From Sphingopyxis italica (lineage in GTDB: Bacteria; Pseudomonadota; Alphaproteobacteria; Sphingomonadales; Sphingomonadaceae), in contig NZ_JAATIT010000004.1 in assembly GCF_011926545.1 (NCBI RefSeq), positions 248,001-312,000 on the forward strand: 64,000 nt of DNA, given 5' to 3'. Positions 35,808 to 45,634 of the stretch are shown piece by piece (the stretch's first letter is position 1; each line of letters opens with the position of its first letter). The translations under genes were made by a program, and so were the position numbers. Below the pieces are notes generated by a model. The model was not told the DNA's origin and did not search any database. It worked only from the letters and a program-made list of their open reading frames with translations.

Positions 35808-36484
35808 GCGGTGCGGTAATCCGCCGTGATCGCGCCGGCGGCCATCAACTCGGCTTCATGGCTTTCCTCGCGCCAGCTTTCGGCCAGCGCCTGCCGTTCC
35901 CAGTCCTGCATCGCCGGATGCGTCAGCATATGGTCGACCCACGCCTGCCCGGCGCCGACGTCGAGGCCATAGGTGCGGATGCGGAAGGCGACGGGCGCAA
36001 AGAAGGCATCGGCCGCGGTGAAGCTCGCGCCCGCGAGATAGGGGCCGCCGAACCGCGACAGTCCTTCGGCGAACAGCTCGCGGATACGCGCGATGTCGAG
36101 CCGGAGTGCGCCCGACGGCGGCTTCGGCGTCACGCGGACGCCGACATTCATCGTGCAATCATTCCGGAGGGCCGAAAAGCCGCTGTGCATCTCGGCGACG
36201 GCGCACTGCGCCCAGGCGCGCGCTTCGGTTTCTGTCGGCCACACGCCGTCGTGCCGGTCGGCGAGATAGAGGGTGATGCCGAGCGAATCGTAAACCGTCC
36301 GGCCCTCGTCGAGCAGTGCGGGCACCTGCCCGGTCGGCGAAAAGCTGCGGAATTCGTCATAGTTGACCGGATTGGTGAAGGGTTCGATCTGGTCCTCGAA
36401 AGGAATGGCGAGGCCCTTCATCAGCATCCACGGGCGGAGCGACCAGCTCGAATAATTGCGGTTGGCGGTGATCAGCACATACAT
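35804..36484 (-). CDS. Glutathione S-transferase family protein
   Basis: A 226-residue cytosolic GST-like protein. The N-terminal thioredoxin-fold domain has NYSSWSLRPWMLMKGLAIPFEDQ (Ser at the catalytic position), FSPTGQVPALL and VYDSLGITLYLAD (glutathione gamma-glutamyl site with Ser). The C-terminal helical domain contains SFTAADAFFAPVAFRIRTY. The start MYVLITANRNYSS at 36484 overlaps the epimerase stop by 13 bases, so the two are probably co-transcribed. The substrate is unknown. Confidence 0.88.
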   Translation of the reverse strand: MYVLITANRNYSSWSLRPWMLMKGLAIPFEDQIEPFTNPVNYDEFRSFSPTGQVPALLDEGRTVYDSLGITLYLADRHDGVWPTETEARAWAQCAVAEMHSGFSALRNDCTMNVGVRVTPKPPSGALRLDIARIRELFAEGLSRFGGPYLAGASFTAADAFFAPVAFRIRTYGLDVGAGQAWVDHMLTHPAMQDWERQALAESWREESHEAELMAAGAITADYRTA

Positions 36485-37452
36485 GCGTCGCGCTCCTGTG
36501 CGATGATGGGGGAGGTGTAATCGGGGTCGTGGGCGAAGGGCAGGGGCGTCCGGTCGCAAAGCGCCGCGAGCACGCTGCCGAAGTCGGTCTGCGCGCGCCA
36601 GCCGAAGCGGCGTTCGGCGCGCGACGGATCATAGACGCGGTCGATTCTCTCGGGGAGTATCCAGCCTTCGGCTGCGTAGAGCTCGGCGGCGTCGGGATAG
36701 TGGCGTGCGATTACCACACGCGCGTCGCGGGCCATCTCTTCGGCCTCCTCGCGCGCGAAGGGCGGCGGTGCCGAGAGGATGAATGTGTCGCAACCGATCT
36801 GTGGCGCAGCCTCGAGCGCCGCGAGATGCGCGGCGGCGGCATCCTCGACCGTCAGGCGGCGATTGAGCAGTTCGTTCGCCTTGAGGTTCGGGCCGCTCGG
36901 AACCGCATGCGTGTCGTCATCCTCGGGGAAGAAGCGCCCGGTGCGCAGGATCGCGACGTTGATCCCGTGCTCGCGGTGCACCAGCTTCACCGCCTGTTCG
37001 GCGGCGAGCTTGGTGATGCCATAGATGTTGCGCGGTTCGATGATCGGACCGAAGTCCTCATCCATCCACCACGCGCCCGCTTCGCCCGCGCCCTCGCGCA
37101 CGTCGGCGCGTACCATCAGCGAGGTGGTCGAGGTGAAGAGAAAGCGATCGTTGCGCGCCGCGACCGCCGCTTCGATCAAGTTGAGCGTGCCCGTCACATT
37201 GACGTCGACGAAGGCCTGGCGCGGATAGCGGACGATGTCGGGCTTGTGCAGCGCGCCGCCGTGAATGATCGCCTCGATCCCGTGCGCGCCCATCGTGCGG
37301 TCGACCAGCGCGCGGTCGGCGACGGTTCCGATCACCCCTGTATGCGCGCCGGGCACGACGTCGAGTCCGGTGACCTGATGGCCGTTTTGGGTGAGCAACG
37401 GAGCGAGCGTGCGCCCGAGCCAGCCCGACGATCCGGTCAGCAGCACGCGCAT
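36472..37452 (-). CDS. NAD-dependent epimerase/dehydratase family protein
   Basis: A 326-residue extended short-chain dehydrogenase. The NAD loop VLLTGSSGWLGRTLAPLL is near residues 3-20, then GTLNLIEAAVAA and the catalytic YGITKLAAEQ (Tyr-x-x-x-Lys near 150). The C-terminal region contains YDPSRAERRFGWRAQTDF, typical of sugar-nucleotide epimerases. The upstream frame is open far into the serine hydrolase gene as a shadow; ATG 37452 (MRVLLTGSSGW) is the start. Confidence 0.88.
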   Translation of the reverse strand: MRVLLTGSSGWLGRTLAPLLTQNGHQVTGLDVVPGAHTGVIGTVADRALVDRTMGAHGIEAIIHGGALHKPDIVRYPRQAFVDVNVTGTLNLIEAAVAARNDRFLFTSTTSLMVRADVREGAGEAGAWWMDEDFGPIIEPRNIYGITKLAAEQAVKLVHREHGINVAILRTGRFFPEDDDTHAVPSGPNLKANELLNRRLTVEDAAAAHLAALEAAPQIGCDTFILSAPPPFAREEAEEMARDARVVIARHYPDAAELYAAEGWILPERIDRVYDPSRAERRFGWRAQTDFGSVLAALCDRTPLPFAHDPDYTSPIIAQERDACMC

Positions 37453-37520
37453 CGATGATTCTCCTCCCGGCCGTCGACGCGCGCCTGATACACAGGCGAT
37501 GAACGCCGGGGCAAGGGACC

Positions 37521-38801
37521 TTACCCCTTCGGAGGCCCGACGATCGCTTTGACCGCGGTTCGTGCGCCCGTCACCGGAGGCAACTCGCCAAGATCGAGCC
37601 AGCGCGCGTCTTCGCGCTGGTGATAGCTGTCGATCGCCGCGAACGGGATGCGAAACGGAAAGCCCCAATCGCTGTTCCACAGCGCGACGACGCCCGTTCG
37701 CGTCGCCGGTTCGAAAATCATTGTCGCGCGATAGCCCTCGACCGCGCCCGAATGGCCTTCGAGCCGCCGCCCGCCATAGGTGAAGCTCCGCCAGCCGAGG
37801 CCATAGGCCGCGTCGCTGGTGGCCTGACGCAACGGTCCGCCATAGAGCCGCCCCGTTCCGACCCGCGGACGATGGGCGAGCTGCAACGCAGAGGCCGGCA
37901 GAACATCGGGGCGGCTGCCCATCATCGCCTGCATCCATGTCGCGAAATCGACGATGTCGCTTTCGACGCCCGCGGCGGCGGGAACGCGCCAATAGGCTTC
38001 CTTGACCGGATGGACATGCGCGCCGCGGTGCGGTTTGGCCCAATCCTTGGCGCCCGTCAGCCGCGCCATCCCGTATCCCGCGCTGACCATGCCGAGCGGG
38101 CGGAAAAATCGGTTCTCGACCACATCGGCGAAAGGCTCGTTCGCCGCCGCACCCAATATCTCGCTCGCGGCGTCGAAGGCGACATTCTGATAGCTGTGAC
38201 AAGTGCCGGGGTCGCATTGCAGCGGCGCGGCGGCAAGGCTCGTGCGCAGCAGGGCGGGATCGCGCCCTTCCTCCAGCTTTTCGTCATAGGCATGCCGGGT
38301 CAGGCCGGTGCGCTGCGCCAGCAAATCGTCCAGCGTGACGCGCGCTTCGGCGCCCCCCGGCAAGCGCAGCGACGTGCGCCAGGCGGCGATCGGGCGGTCG
38401 AGATCGACCGCGCCGTCGGCAGCGAGCGCGCCCGCCAGCGCGCCGGCCGCGGTTTTCGAAACCGAGGCCCAGCGGAACAAAGTATGCGGCGTCACCGGCA
38501 CGCCGGTCGCGGCGTCGGCGACGCCATAGGTGCGCACGAAGCTGAGTTTGCCGTCTTCGACCACCGCCACCGCCAGTCCCGCCATTTCGGGCCGCTGCGC
38601 CAGGTCGGCGAGTTGCCGGTCAAGCGCAGAATAGTCGATGCGGCCGCGCCATTCGGCGGGCGTGTCGGGCAGATTCTCGGCCGCCTTGATCGGGATCGGG
38701 ACGCTGGCAAGGGGCTCGCTGCCGCCGAGGACATATATGCCGAACCAGCCGGCCGATCCCAGTGCGGCGACAGCGATCAAAATGGTAAAAACGCGCTTCA
38801 T
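37521..38801 (-). CDS. Serine hydrolase, class C beta-lactamase-like
   Basis: A 426-residue secreted or membrane-anchored protein with one N-terminal TM/signal segment (FTILIAVAALGSAGWFGIYVL). The beta-lactamase domain (Pfam Beta-lactamase) shows SVSK (SxxK serine near 93), the YxN motif as CHSYQNVAFDAAS near 205, and the third motif as GHSGAVEGYRA. It is similar to EstB/D-aminopeptidase-type hydrolases; a true antibiotic beta-lactamase is not implied. There is a 70-base gap to the epimerase. Confidence 0.88.
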   Translation of the reverse strand: MKRVFTILIAVAALGSAGWFGIYVLGGSEPLASVPIPIKAAENLPDTPAEWRGRIDYSALDRQLADLAQRPEMAGLAVAVVEDGKLSFVRTYGVADAATGVPVTPHTLFRWASVSKTAAGALAGALAADGAVDLDRPIAAWRTSLRLPGGAEARVTLDDLLAQRTGLTRHAYDEKLEEGRDPALLRTSLAAAPLQCDPGTCHSYQNVAFDAASEILGAAANEPFADVVENRFFRPLGMVSAGYGMARLTGAKDWAKPHRGAHVHPVKEAYWRVPAAAGVESDIVDFATWMQAMMGSRPDVLPASALQLAHRPRVGTGRLYGGPLRQATSDAAYGLGWRSFTYGGRRLEGHSGAVEGYRATMIFEPATRTGVVALWNSDWGFPFRIPFAAIDSYHQREDARWLDLGELPPVTGARTAVKAIVGPPKG

Positions 38802-38880
38802 GGACTCGAGACTATATTGCGACCTTTATTATGGCCGCTGTCTTAGCCGCGACTTCCGCCGCCGTCACCCCCGGCGCGGT

Positions 38881-39322
38881 TCAGGGCGCCAGATGGCGCC
38901 ACGCCTTGAATGTCCCGACCGCATAAACCGCGCCATAGACAAGAACGATCAGCGACGACCAGATCGCGAAACTGTCGCTATGCTGCGGTCGCCAGAAATG
39001 AAGCGGCACAAACAGGAGCGCGCGCAGCAGATAGATCGCGGTAATGATGATCAGCCCTGTCCGCAGCAGCGGCAGGCGCGGAAGCGAACCGGCCCCCGAA
39101 AAGGCATAGGCAGCCCAGACCAGCAGGACCGCGCCGATCGCGAGCGTGATCAGCGTCGGCCTGAGGTCGCCGCGCGCCGCCGCGCGCGCCATGCCTTCGC
39201 CGGCGCCGAAGAAGCGATACCAGTCGGGTCCGCCGAAGATGCAGGCGATATGGAGCAGCGCGGCCACGACTGATAGCCACCCGCCGACGATCAGCCAGTG
39301 GCAACCGGGATTGGCCGCAACG

Positions 39323-39330
<8 letters not shown>
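38881..39330 (-). CDS. Small four-TM membrane protein
   Basis: A 149-residue integral membrane protein with four hydrophobic segments ([60 protein letters not shown] and [18 protein letters not shown]). [20 protein letters not shown] lies between TM1 and TM2. I recognise similarity to uncharacterised proteobacterial proteins only. It overlaps the scoB stop by eight bases and so is probably the last gene of the sco operon. Confidence 0.7.
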
Positions 39331-39957
<627 letters not shown>

Positions 39958-39958
<1 letters not shown>

Positions 39959-40821
39959 TATTTCGGCTCCCATTGCTTGTCGGAGGGGAAGGCATCGTCC
40001 CAGCCCAGCTTTTCCCACGGGCCATAGACGGGGTTGGGAAAAAGGAACCAGCCCTTGTCCCAGAGTGCGGTGGCAGCGGCGCTCGTGGCGAGCGCCATGC
40101 GCTGCGCGGCGGGCAGGTCCTTGACGTTGAACTGCTGGCTGAAATCGCCGAGCTGGTCGCCGCCCAGGATGATCACGCAATATTTCGATGCGATCGTGGC
40201 GCGGCGTCCATCCTTGCTCGACCCGCCGGCATCGTCGCCCATCAGGAACAAAGTCTCGCCATGCTTGAATTCGCCAAGCCCCGCGGCGCGCAGCGTATCC
40301 TCGCTGCCCTTGGCATTGGCGGCGCTGCGGTTGGTGTTGGCGATAACGGTGATTCCCGCGGCGCGGAGCCGGTTCACCATCTCGACACTGCCGGGCATCG
40401 CGATCGCCTTGCCCGCGCCACTCTTTTCCCACTGGTCCCAGATCTTGAGATCGAAGCCGGTGCCTTTTTCGGCGAAATGCCGCATCGGGCCGAGGTTCCA
40501 GATCAATGTCTCGTCGGCATCGAACACTGCCGCGAAAGGCTTGTCGCCGCACGGCGCGAACGCCGGTGCGTCCATCGTCGCGCCGGGCGCGAGCACCACG
40601 CTGTCGGTCGGCCGCTCCCTGATCCGCCACACGCCATAGTCGGCGATCCGCGCATTGACCGCGCGCACCCCGACGGCGGCCTCGGGCGAGCCGTAGAGAT
40701 ATTGCAGCTGGACCGGCGGCTTGGCGGCTTCGGACGGCGCGGAGGGGGTCGTCACCACCTCTGCGGGCGCGTTTGCGCAACCGGCCAGCAGCAGCGACGC
40801 CGTGAGGGCGACGCACCGCAT
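39958..40821 (-). CDS. 5'-nucleotidase/acid phosphatase, lipoprotein e(P4) family
   Basis: A 287-residue lipoprotein: the lipobox [10 protein letters not shown] puts Cys near 15, followed by a Pro/Ser-rich tether. The HAD domain has the nucleophile motif [13 protein letters not shown] near 100, then [11 protein letters not shown] and [16 protein letters not shown]. e(P4)-like enzymes are surface or periplasmic phosphomonoesterases acting on nucleotides. The ATG at 40821 overlaps the scoA stop (TGATG), and its own stop overlaps scoB, so this unrelated gene is wedged inside the two-subunit CoA-transferase operon. Confidence 0.85.
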
Positions 40822-41531
40822 CACGCCGCCTCGCGCGGGCGCGTCGTGCGGAATTCGATCTTTTTGTCATAGGGCGCGCCGAGGACGAGGCGCTTCACAT
40901 ATATGCCGGGGAGGTGGATGCAGTCGGGGTCGAGGCTGCCGACCGGCACGATTTCCTCGACCTCGGCGACGCAGATCTTCGCGGCGGTCGCCATCGGCTG
41001 GTTGAAGTTGCGCGCGGTCTTGCGGAAGATGAGGTTGCCGCTCTCGTCAGCCTTCCACCCCTTGATAATCGCGAGGTCGGCGAAGATGCCGCGTTCGAGG
41101 ATATAATCCTGTCCGTCGAAGCTCTTCACTTCCTTGCCGTCGGCGACGAGCGTGCCGACGCCGGTCTTCGTATAGAAGCCCGGTATGCCCGCGCCGCCGG
41201 CGCGGCAGCGTTCGGCGAGCGTGCCCTGCGGGCAGAATTCGACCTCGAGTTCGCCCGCGAGATATTGCCGCTCGAACTCCTTGTTCTCGCCGACGTAAGA
41301 TGAGATCATCTTCCTGACCTGCTTGGTGCGGAGCAGCTTGCCGAGCCCTTCGCCGTCGATCCCGGCATTGTTGCTCGCGATCGTCAGCTCCTTGGTGCCC
41401 GCGTCGCAGATCGCATCGATCAGCCGCTCGGGAATGCCGCACAGGCCGAAGCCGCCCGCACAAATCTGCATGCCGTCGAAGAGGAGGCCTTCGAGGGCGG
41501 CGGCGGCGTCGGGATATTGCTTCTTCCCCAT
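40821..41531 (-). CDS. scoA: CoA-transferase subunit A (succinyl-CoA:3-ketoacid CoA-transferase type)
   Basis: A 236-residue A subunit. [13 protein letters not shown] is the oxyanion/CoA-binding Gly motif; [15 protein letters not shown] and [22 protein letters not shown] match the family. It begins [15 protein letters not shown] at 41531 and is divergent from the LysR gene with a 90-base AT-rich gap that holds a palindrome, which suggests LysR control. The operon order is scoA, e(P4) phosphatase, scoB, membrane protein. Confidence 0.93.
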   Translation of the reverse strand: MGKKQYPDAAAALEGLLFDGMQICAGGFGLCGIPERLIDAICDAGTKELTIASNNAGIDGEGLGKLLRTKQVRKMISSYVGENKEFERQYLAGELEVEFCPQGTLAERCRAGGAGIPGFYTKTGVGTLVADGKEVKSFDGQDYILERGIFADLAIIKGWKADESGNLIFRKTARNFNQPMATAAKICVAEVEEIVPVGSLDPDCIHLPGIYVKRLVLGAPYDKKIEFRTTRPREAA

Positions 41532-41583
41532 GGGACGGCTCTCCTGAATGGTGTCGGGCGCGACCTTGGCGCATTTGATCCAT

Positions 41584-41595
41584 CAATTCTAATTG
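41584..41595. promoter_or_regulatory. Candidate LysR-type operator
   Basis: A perfect 12-base dyad CAATT-CT-AATTG sits in the 90-base gap between scoA and the LysR gene. Around it, ATCCA (41579-41583) and TGGAT (about 41605-41609) form a wider symmetric pair. LysR regulators typically bind such T-N11-A dyads between divergent genes. Confidence 0.5.
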
Positions 41596-41621
41596 TTCGA
41601 TTTTTGGATTATACATAGACG

Positions 41622-42515
41622 ATGTCTATCAATCGCGTCTCGCTCTATCATCTCGAAACCCTGCTCTGGATCGACCGGCTCGGCACCTTTTCGGCCGCGG
41701 CCGAGCGGCTCAATACGACCCAGCCGACGGTGTCGGCGCGGATGCGCGAACTCGAACAGCGCCTCGGCACCGCGCTGTTCCGCCGCGAAGGCCGCGCGAT
41801 GTCGCTCACCGCGGCGGGACGCAAGCTGGTGCGCGATTGCGACCCGCTGCTCCGCGACATGCAATATGCGCTGCTCGGCAGCGGTGGATATGGCGAGGCG
41901 AGCGGGGTGGTCCGCATCGGTGCTGGCGAGATCGCGGCGGCGAGCTGCCTTCCCGCCTTCGTCGCGGAGCTCAAGGCTGACATGCCCAATGTCGGGCTCG
42001 AGATCGAAATCGACCTCACCGCCAACCTGATCCAGCAGCTTTTGACCGGACGCACCGACATGGCTTTCGCCGCGGGGCCGATCGCACACCCGGCATTGAA
42101 GACCAGTCCGATCGGCGAGGTCGAACTCGTCTGGCTCGCGAGCCCCGCGGTCGCATCGGCCTTCGCGGGGGGCGAGGCGATGCTGCCCGTCTGGTCGCTC
42201 GCCAGCCATTCGCCGATCCACGGCCGGATGCGCGAGGCGATCGCGGCATCGCGCATCGCCCAGAAATCGCTCAACCTCTGCAACAACGCCCGCACGATGA
42301 TCGACATCGCCAAGGCGGGCGGCGGCATCGGCATCTTTCCGCAGCCGATGGTGCGCGGCGAAGTCGCCAGCGGCGCGCTCGCCCCGATCGACGGCATGCC
42401 CGCGCTCGCGCCGGTGGAATTCCATGTCGCGATGCGCGTCGCCGACACCGAGCCGGTGCTGACGCAAATCTTCGAGCGTGCGGCGAAGCTCAACCTCGCC
42501 GACGTGTCAGGGTAG
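41622..42515 (+). CDS. LysR family transcriptional regulator
   Basis: A 297-residue regulator with a winged HTH at the N-terminus (LETLLWIDRLGTFSAAAERLNTTQPTVSARMRELEQRLGTALFRREGR, split here into a contiguous description) and a periplasmic-binding-protein-like effector domain (residues about 90-290). It is divergent from scoA and very likely controls the CoA-transferase operon; the effector is unknown. The 3' end overlaps the convergent HAD gene by nine bases. Confidence 0.9.
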   Translation: MSINRVSLYHLETLLWIDRLGTFSAAAERLNTTQPTVSARMRELEQRLGTALFRREGRAMSLTAAGRKLVRDCDPLLRDMQYALLGSGGYGEASGVVRIGAGEIAAASCLPAFVAELKADMPNVGLEIEIDLTANLIQQLLTGRTDMAFAAGPIAHPALKTSPIGEVELVWLASPAVASAFAGGEAMLPVWSLASHSPIHGRMREAIAASRIAQKSLNLCNNARTMIDIAKAGGGIGIFPQPMVRGEVASGALAPIDGMPALAPVEFHVAMRVADTEPVLTQIFERAAKLNLADVSG

Positions 42516-43157
42516 GCGGATTTCCAAGGCGGCCGACAGGTCAGCGAGCGCCTGTTCGCCGCTCGTCACCTTGATCGCGTGCATGCCGAGCTGAGCGGCC
42601 GGCTTGCAGTTGATGCCCAGGTCGTCGAGATAGATGCACGCGCCGGGCTCGACGCCGAGCGTCTCGCACATCATTTCGTAAATCCGCGGGTCGGGCTTGC
42701 GCACGCCGACCTTGCTCGATTCGATCACATGGTCGAAGCGCGCCATGATCGCCGCGACCTCGGCCGCGAGTTCCTCGCTCCGCGCCATGCCCGCGCCTTT
42801 GCCGCTGGGGACATTGTTGGTGATGCACGCGACGCCGAAGCCTTTCGCCTTCAGCGTATCGAGCGCCGCGACCATCGCCGGGCGCACCGCGCCGGCCAGC
42901 ACCGCCAGCACCGCTTCGCCCTCCAGATCATGACCCAGCGCCTTCGCCTCGGCCGCGAACAGCGTGTCGAACGCCGCCGCGTCGATTTCGGCGCGTTCGA
43001 ATTTTGCCCAGGCGTTGCCGTCGGGATCGGCGGCGTTGATGCGGCGAACCAGATCGCGCGGCAGCCCGCGTTCTTCCTCCAGCCGGTTGAAGGCTTCGAA
43101 GGGCGATGCGGTGATGACGCCGCCGAAATCGAAGATGACATGCGTATATTGAGACAT
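42507..43157 (-). CDS. HAD-IA family hydrolase
   Basis: A 216-residue haloacid-dehalogenase-like protein. Motif I is HVIFDFGGVITASPF, with Gly where many HADs have the second Asp, as in the FDFGGV branch (epoxide-hydrolase N-domain/ACAD10-like phosphatases). Motif II is ACITNNVPSG, motif III VGVRKPDPRIYEMM (Lys), and motif IV IYLDDLGINCKPA. The helical cap is inserted after motif I. The substrate is unknown. Confidence 0.88.
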   Translation of the reverse strand: MSQYTHVIFDFGGVITASPFEAFNRLEEERGLPRDLVRRINAADPDGNAWAKFERAEIDAAAFDTLFAAEAKALGHDLEGEAVLAVLAGAVRPAMVAALDTLKAKGFGVACITNNVPSGKGAGMARSEELAAEVAAIMARFDHVIESSKVGVRKPDPRIYEMMCETLGVEPGACIYLDDLGINCKPAAQLGMHAIKVTSGEQALADLSAALEIRLP

Positions 43158-43209
43158 GGCGCGGCTAGAGCGCAGATTGACGTTAACGTCAACCGGCGCA
43201 CGCTCTCCG

Positions 43210-43305
43210 CTATTTCACGCGCGCGGCCTTGGGCGTTGCGGCCAGCACCGCTCCCACCGGAAACAGCATCGCGAGTGAGACGGCGAATACAGAGGCATGA
43301 CGCAT
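43210..43305 (-). CDS. 31-residue secreted or membrane micropeptide
   Basis: Encodes a start MRHASVFAVSLAMLFPVGAV, then LAATPKAARVK. The ATG is six bases after AAAGGA. The first 22 residues look like a complete Sec signal peptide with an AxA-type site (VLA-A), leaving a mature tail of only about nine residues. It may be a short membrane peptide or a relic. It lies between HAD and DUF2855 genes on the same strand, in a gap of about 200 bases. Confidence 0.5.
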   Translation of the reverse strand: MRHASVFAVSLAMLFPVGAVLAATPKAARVK

Positions 43306-43355
43306 GGCTTATCCTTTCCGGCGGCCGGGAAAGGGGGCTGCTCCCACGCGGGCCC

Positions 43356-44462
43356 TCAGGGGGCGACGACGATCCCCTTTTGGGGGTCAGCCTGTCCCGA
43401 GAGCATCTCCCGATAGGCGGCGAGCGCCGCGTCGCCGCCGCTATGCTTATCGATCGAAGTCAGCCGCGGCGCAACGTCCATGAAAGCGAGCCAGGCCTCG
43501 GCGATCTTCTGCCCGAACGCCGCGCCGCCCCAGTCGGCGATGCGTTTCTGGCTGCGGCCCGGCGCGAAAAAGCCCTGCCGTTCGGGACCGGGCAGTCCTT
43601 CGACGTCGGCCTGCGCATCCCAATGCGACTTGCCGACGACGATCGACGACTTGAGATTGTTCCCGAAATGGCTGTGCACCACGCGCGTCACCGCGCCATT
43701 GCCCGCCATGTCGACCAGTGCGGCGGGGGTTGCGGCACTGAGCGTCATGATCTGGTCATAGCTGATCACCCGGTCGTAGATGCCTTGCGCGGCGAGCGTG
43801 TCGACATTGGCCGCGCTGGTCAGGCCGACCGTTTCGGGGCGAGGCTCCGGGCGCCGTTTAAGCGTGAAGCCGAGCCCGATCGCGGTCTTGCTCGACGCGC
43901 TCGCGATCAGGATCTGGGCGGCCCCATAATCGCCTTCATCCTCGAACTGGTCGGCGATCAGCCAGCCGGTCAGGAACAGCGGGCGGAACACCGGCCAATA
44001 ATCATGATCGGCGGCGCGATAGCCCTCGAGCGCCTCGATCCGCTGATAATTGTTATAAATCGGGGGTAGGGTGGTACGCCGCGGCGTCACATCGGTGAAG
44101 CCGCCCGGGCCGGCCTTGCCGACGGTCAGCACCGCACTCTCCGCCATCGGATAATAGCCATAGAAGCGGTCGCCGGGTGCGACACCCTCGGCATGGCTTT
44201 CGGTGACGGTCGCGAAGCCCCAGACGGGCAGGCGGCCGGGCGTGTCGCGTGTCGCGAAGAAATCCCAATAGCCCTGGTCGCTTCCGAACAGGCCCGCGGG
44301 TTTGCCGAACACCGCGTAAGTGATGTTGTTCGCGGTCATCGCATAGCTGTCGAGATGCACGCGCACCTGTCCGGGCGCGAGCGGTGCATCCTGATCGTCG
44401 ACCAGAATAGCTTGCGTGATATCGTCGCGATCGATGTCGATCGCCCAGCGTGCTGCGCTCAT
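43356..44462 (-). CDS. DUF2855 family protein
   Basis: A 368-residue cytoplasmic protein of the DUF2855 family. VRVHLDSYAMTANNITYAVFG near the N-terminus resembles the GroES-like start of medium-chain reductases, followed by WGFATVTESHAEGVAPGDRFYGYYP and the PIYNNYQRIEAL block typical of the family. A weak nucleotide-binding fold follows (ILIASASSKTAIGLGF). The enzymatic role is unknown. It is divergent from the DUF488 gene with a 56-base gap. Confidence 0.82.
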   Translation of the reverse strand: MSAARWAIDIDRDDITQAILVDDQDAPLAPGQVRVHLDSYAMTANNITYAVFGKPAGLFGSDQGYWDFFATRDTPGRLPVWGFATVTESHAEGVAPGDRFYGYYPMAESAVLTVGKAGPGGFTDVTPRRTTLPPIYNNYQRIEALEGYRAADHDYWPVFRPLFLTGWLIADQFEDEGDYGAAQILIASASSKTAIGLGFTLKRRPEPRPETVGLTSAANVDTLAAQGIYDRVISYDQIMTLSAATPAALVDMAGNGAVTRVVHSHFGNNLKSSIVVGKSHWDAQADVEGLPGPERQGFFAPGRSQKRIADWGGAAFGQKIAEAWLAFMDVAPRLTSIDKHSGGDAALAAYREMLSGQADPQKGIVVAP

Positions 44463-44518
44463 TCCGGACCCCTCCGATGGACTTGCCCGCGGCCGCGGGA
44501 TGATCGATAGTCATACAG

Positions 44519-44902
44519 ATGACGCCGCCCCTGACAATCGCGGTCAAACGCATCCACGAACCGGCCGGTCCCGAGGACGGCACGCGCTTCCTCGTCGATC
44601 GGCTGTGGCCGCGCGGCGTATCGAAGGAGAAAGCGGCGCTGACCGCGTGGCTCAAGCCGCTGTCGCCGAGTGATGGGCTGCGGGCGGAATTTCATCACGC
44701 GGCGGCGCATTCGGATGCGGCTTGGGATGATTTTCGCAAGGAATATTTCGCGGCGCTCGATGCCGGCGGCGACGAGGTCGCGGCGGCGCTCGCCGAACTC
44801 GATGCGGCGATGAAGCCGGGACCGGTGACCTTGGTCTATGCCGCGAAGGACGAGGAGCGAAACAACGCCGTCGCGCTCCGCGAATGGCTGGAACGGCGCT
44901 AA
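44519..44902 (+). CDS. DUF488 family protein
   Basis: A 127-residue protein. IAVKRIHEPAGPEDGTRFLVDRLWPRGVSKEKAALTAW and the C-terminal PVTLVYAAKDEERNNAVALREWLE are the DUF488 signature (YeaO-like). The family is uncharacterised. It starts at ATG 44519 and is divergent from the DUF2855 gene. Confidence 0.88.
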   Translation: MTPPLTIAVKRIHEPAGPEDGTRFLVDRLWPRGVSKEKAALTAWLKPLSPSDGLRAEFHHAAAHSDAAWDDFRKEYFAALDAGGDEVAAALAELDAAMKPGPVTLVYAAKDEERNNAVALREWLERR

Positions 44903-44935
44903 CTTCCTACTTCGTCATTGCGAGATTATGGATAC

Positions 44936-45625
44936 TCAACCCGCGACCGTCCCGAGCAGCGATCCGATCGCGATCGTCGCCGCCATCGCCATCGCGCCCC
45001 AGAAGGTGACGCGGACGACCGGGCGCAGCATCGGCGCATTGCCTCCCCATGCGCCGAGCGCGCCGAGGATGGCGAGAAAGACGAGCGACGCCGCCGCGAC
45101 GGTCCAGGGCAGCGACGGGCCCTGATCGATCAGCACCGTCGCAAGCGGCAGCGCCGCGCCGACCGCGAAACTCGCCGCCGACGCCGCGGCCGCCTGCACC
45201 GGCCGCGCCGCCATCTCGCTGGTCAATCCCAGCTCGTCGCGCAAATGCGTGTCGAGCGCATCGTGCGCGGTCAACTGCGCGGCGACCTGTTCGGCGAGCG
45301 CGCGATCGAGCCCGCGATCCTGATAGATGAGCGTCAGCTCCTCAAGCTCGAATTCGGGATCGGCCGCGAGATGCTGTTTCTCCAGCTCGACGTCGGCCCT
45401 TTCGGCGTCCTTCTGCGAGCTGACCGACACATATTCGCCCGCCGCCATCGACATCGCGCCCGCGACAAGGCCCGCCGTGCCGGTGACGAGGATCGACGCC
45501 TCCGGCGCGCCCGCCGCCGCGACCCCCGCGATCAGGCTGGCGGTCGAGACGATCCCGTCATTGGCGCCAAGGATCGCGGCGCGCAGCCAGCCGATCCGCT
45601 CGATCGAATGATTCTCGTCGTGCAT
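44936..45625 (-). CDS. VIT1/CCC1 family transporter
   Basis: A 229-residue membrane protein of the VIT family (Fe/Mn transport in plants and yeast). RAAILGANDGIVSTASLIAGVAAAG and GAMSMAAGEYVSVSSQKDAERADVELEK are family hallmarks, the latter containing the acidic metal site. About five TM segments are visible; the soluble insert of roughly 65 residues after the second TM has acidic and His residues. The metal substrate is not proven. It is transcribed together with or close to the SMP-30 gene, nine bases upstream. Confidence 0.88.
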   Translation of the reverse strand: MHDENHSIERIGWLRAAILGANDGIVSTASLIAGVAAAGAPEASILVTGTAGLVAGAMSMAAGEYVSVSSQKDAERADVELEKQHLAADPEFELEELTLIYQDRGLDRALAEQVAAQLTAHDALDTHLRDELGLTSEMAARPVQAAAASAASFAVGAALPLATVLIDQGPSLPWTVAAASLVFLAILGALGAWGGNAPMLRPVVRVTFWGAMAMAATIAIGSLLGTVAG

Positions 45626-45634
45626 CGGCCGCGC

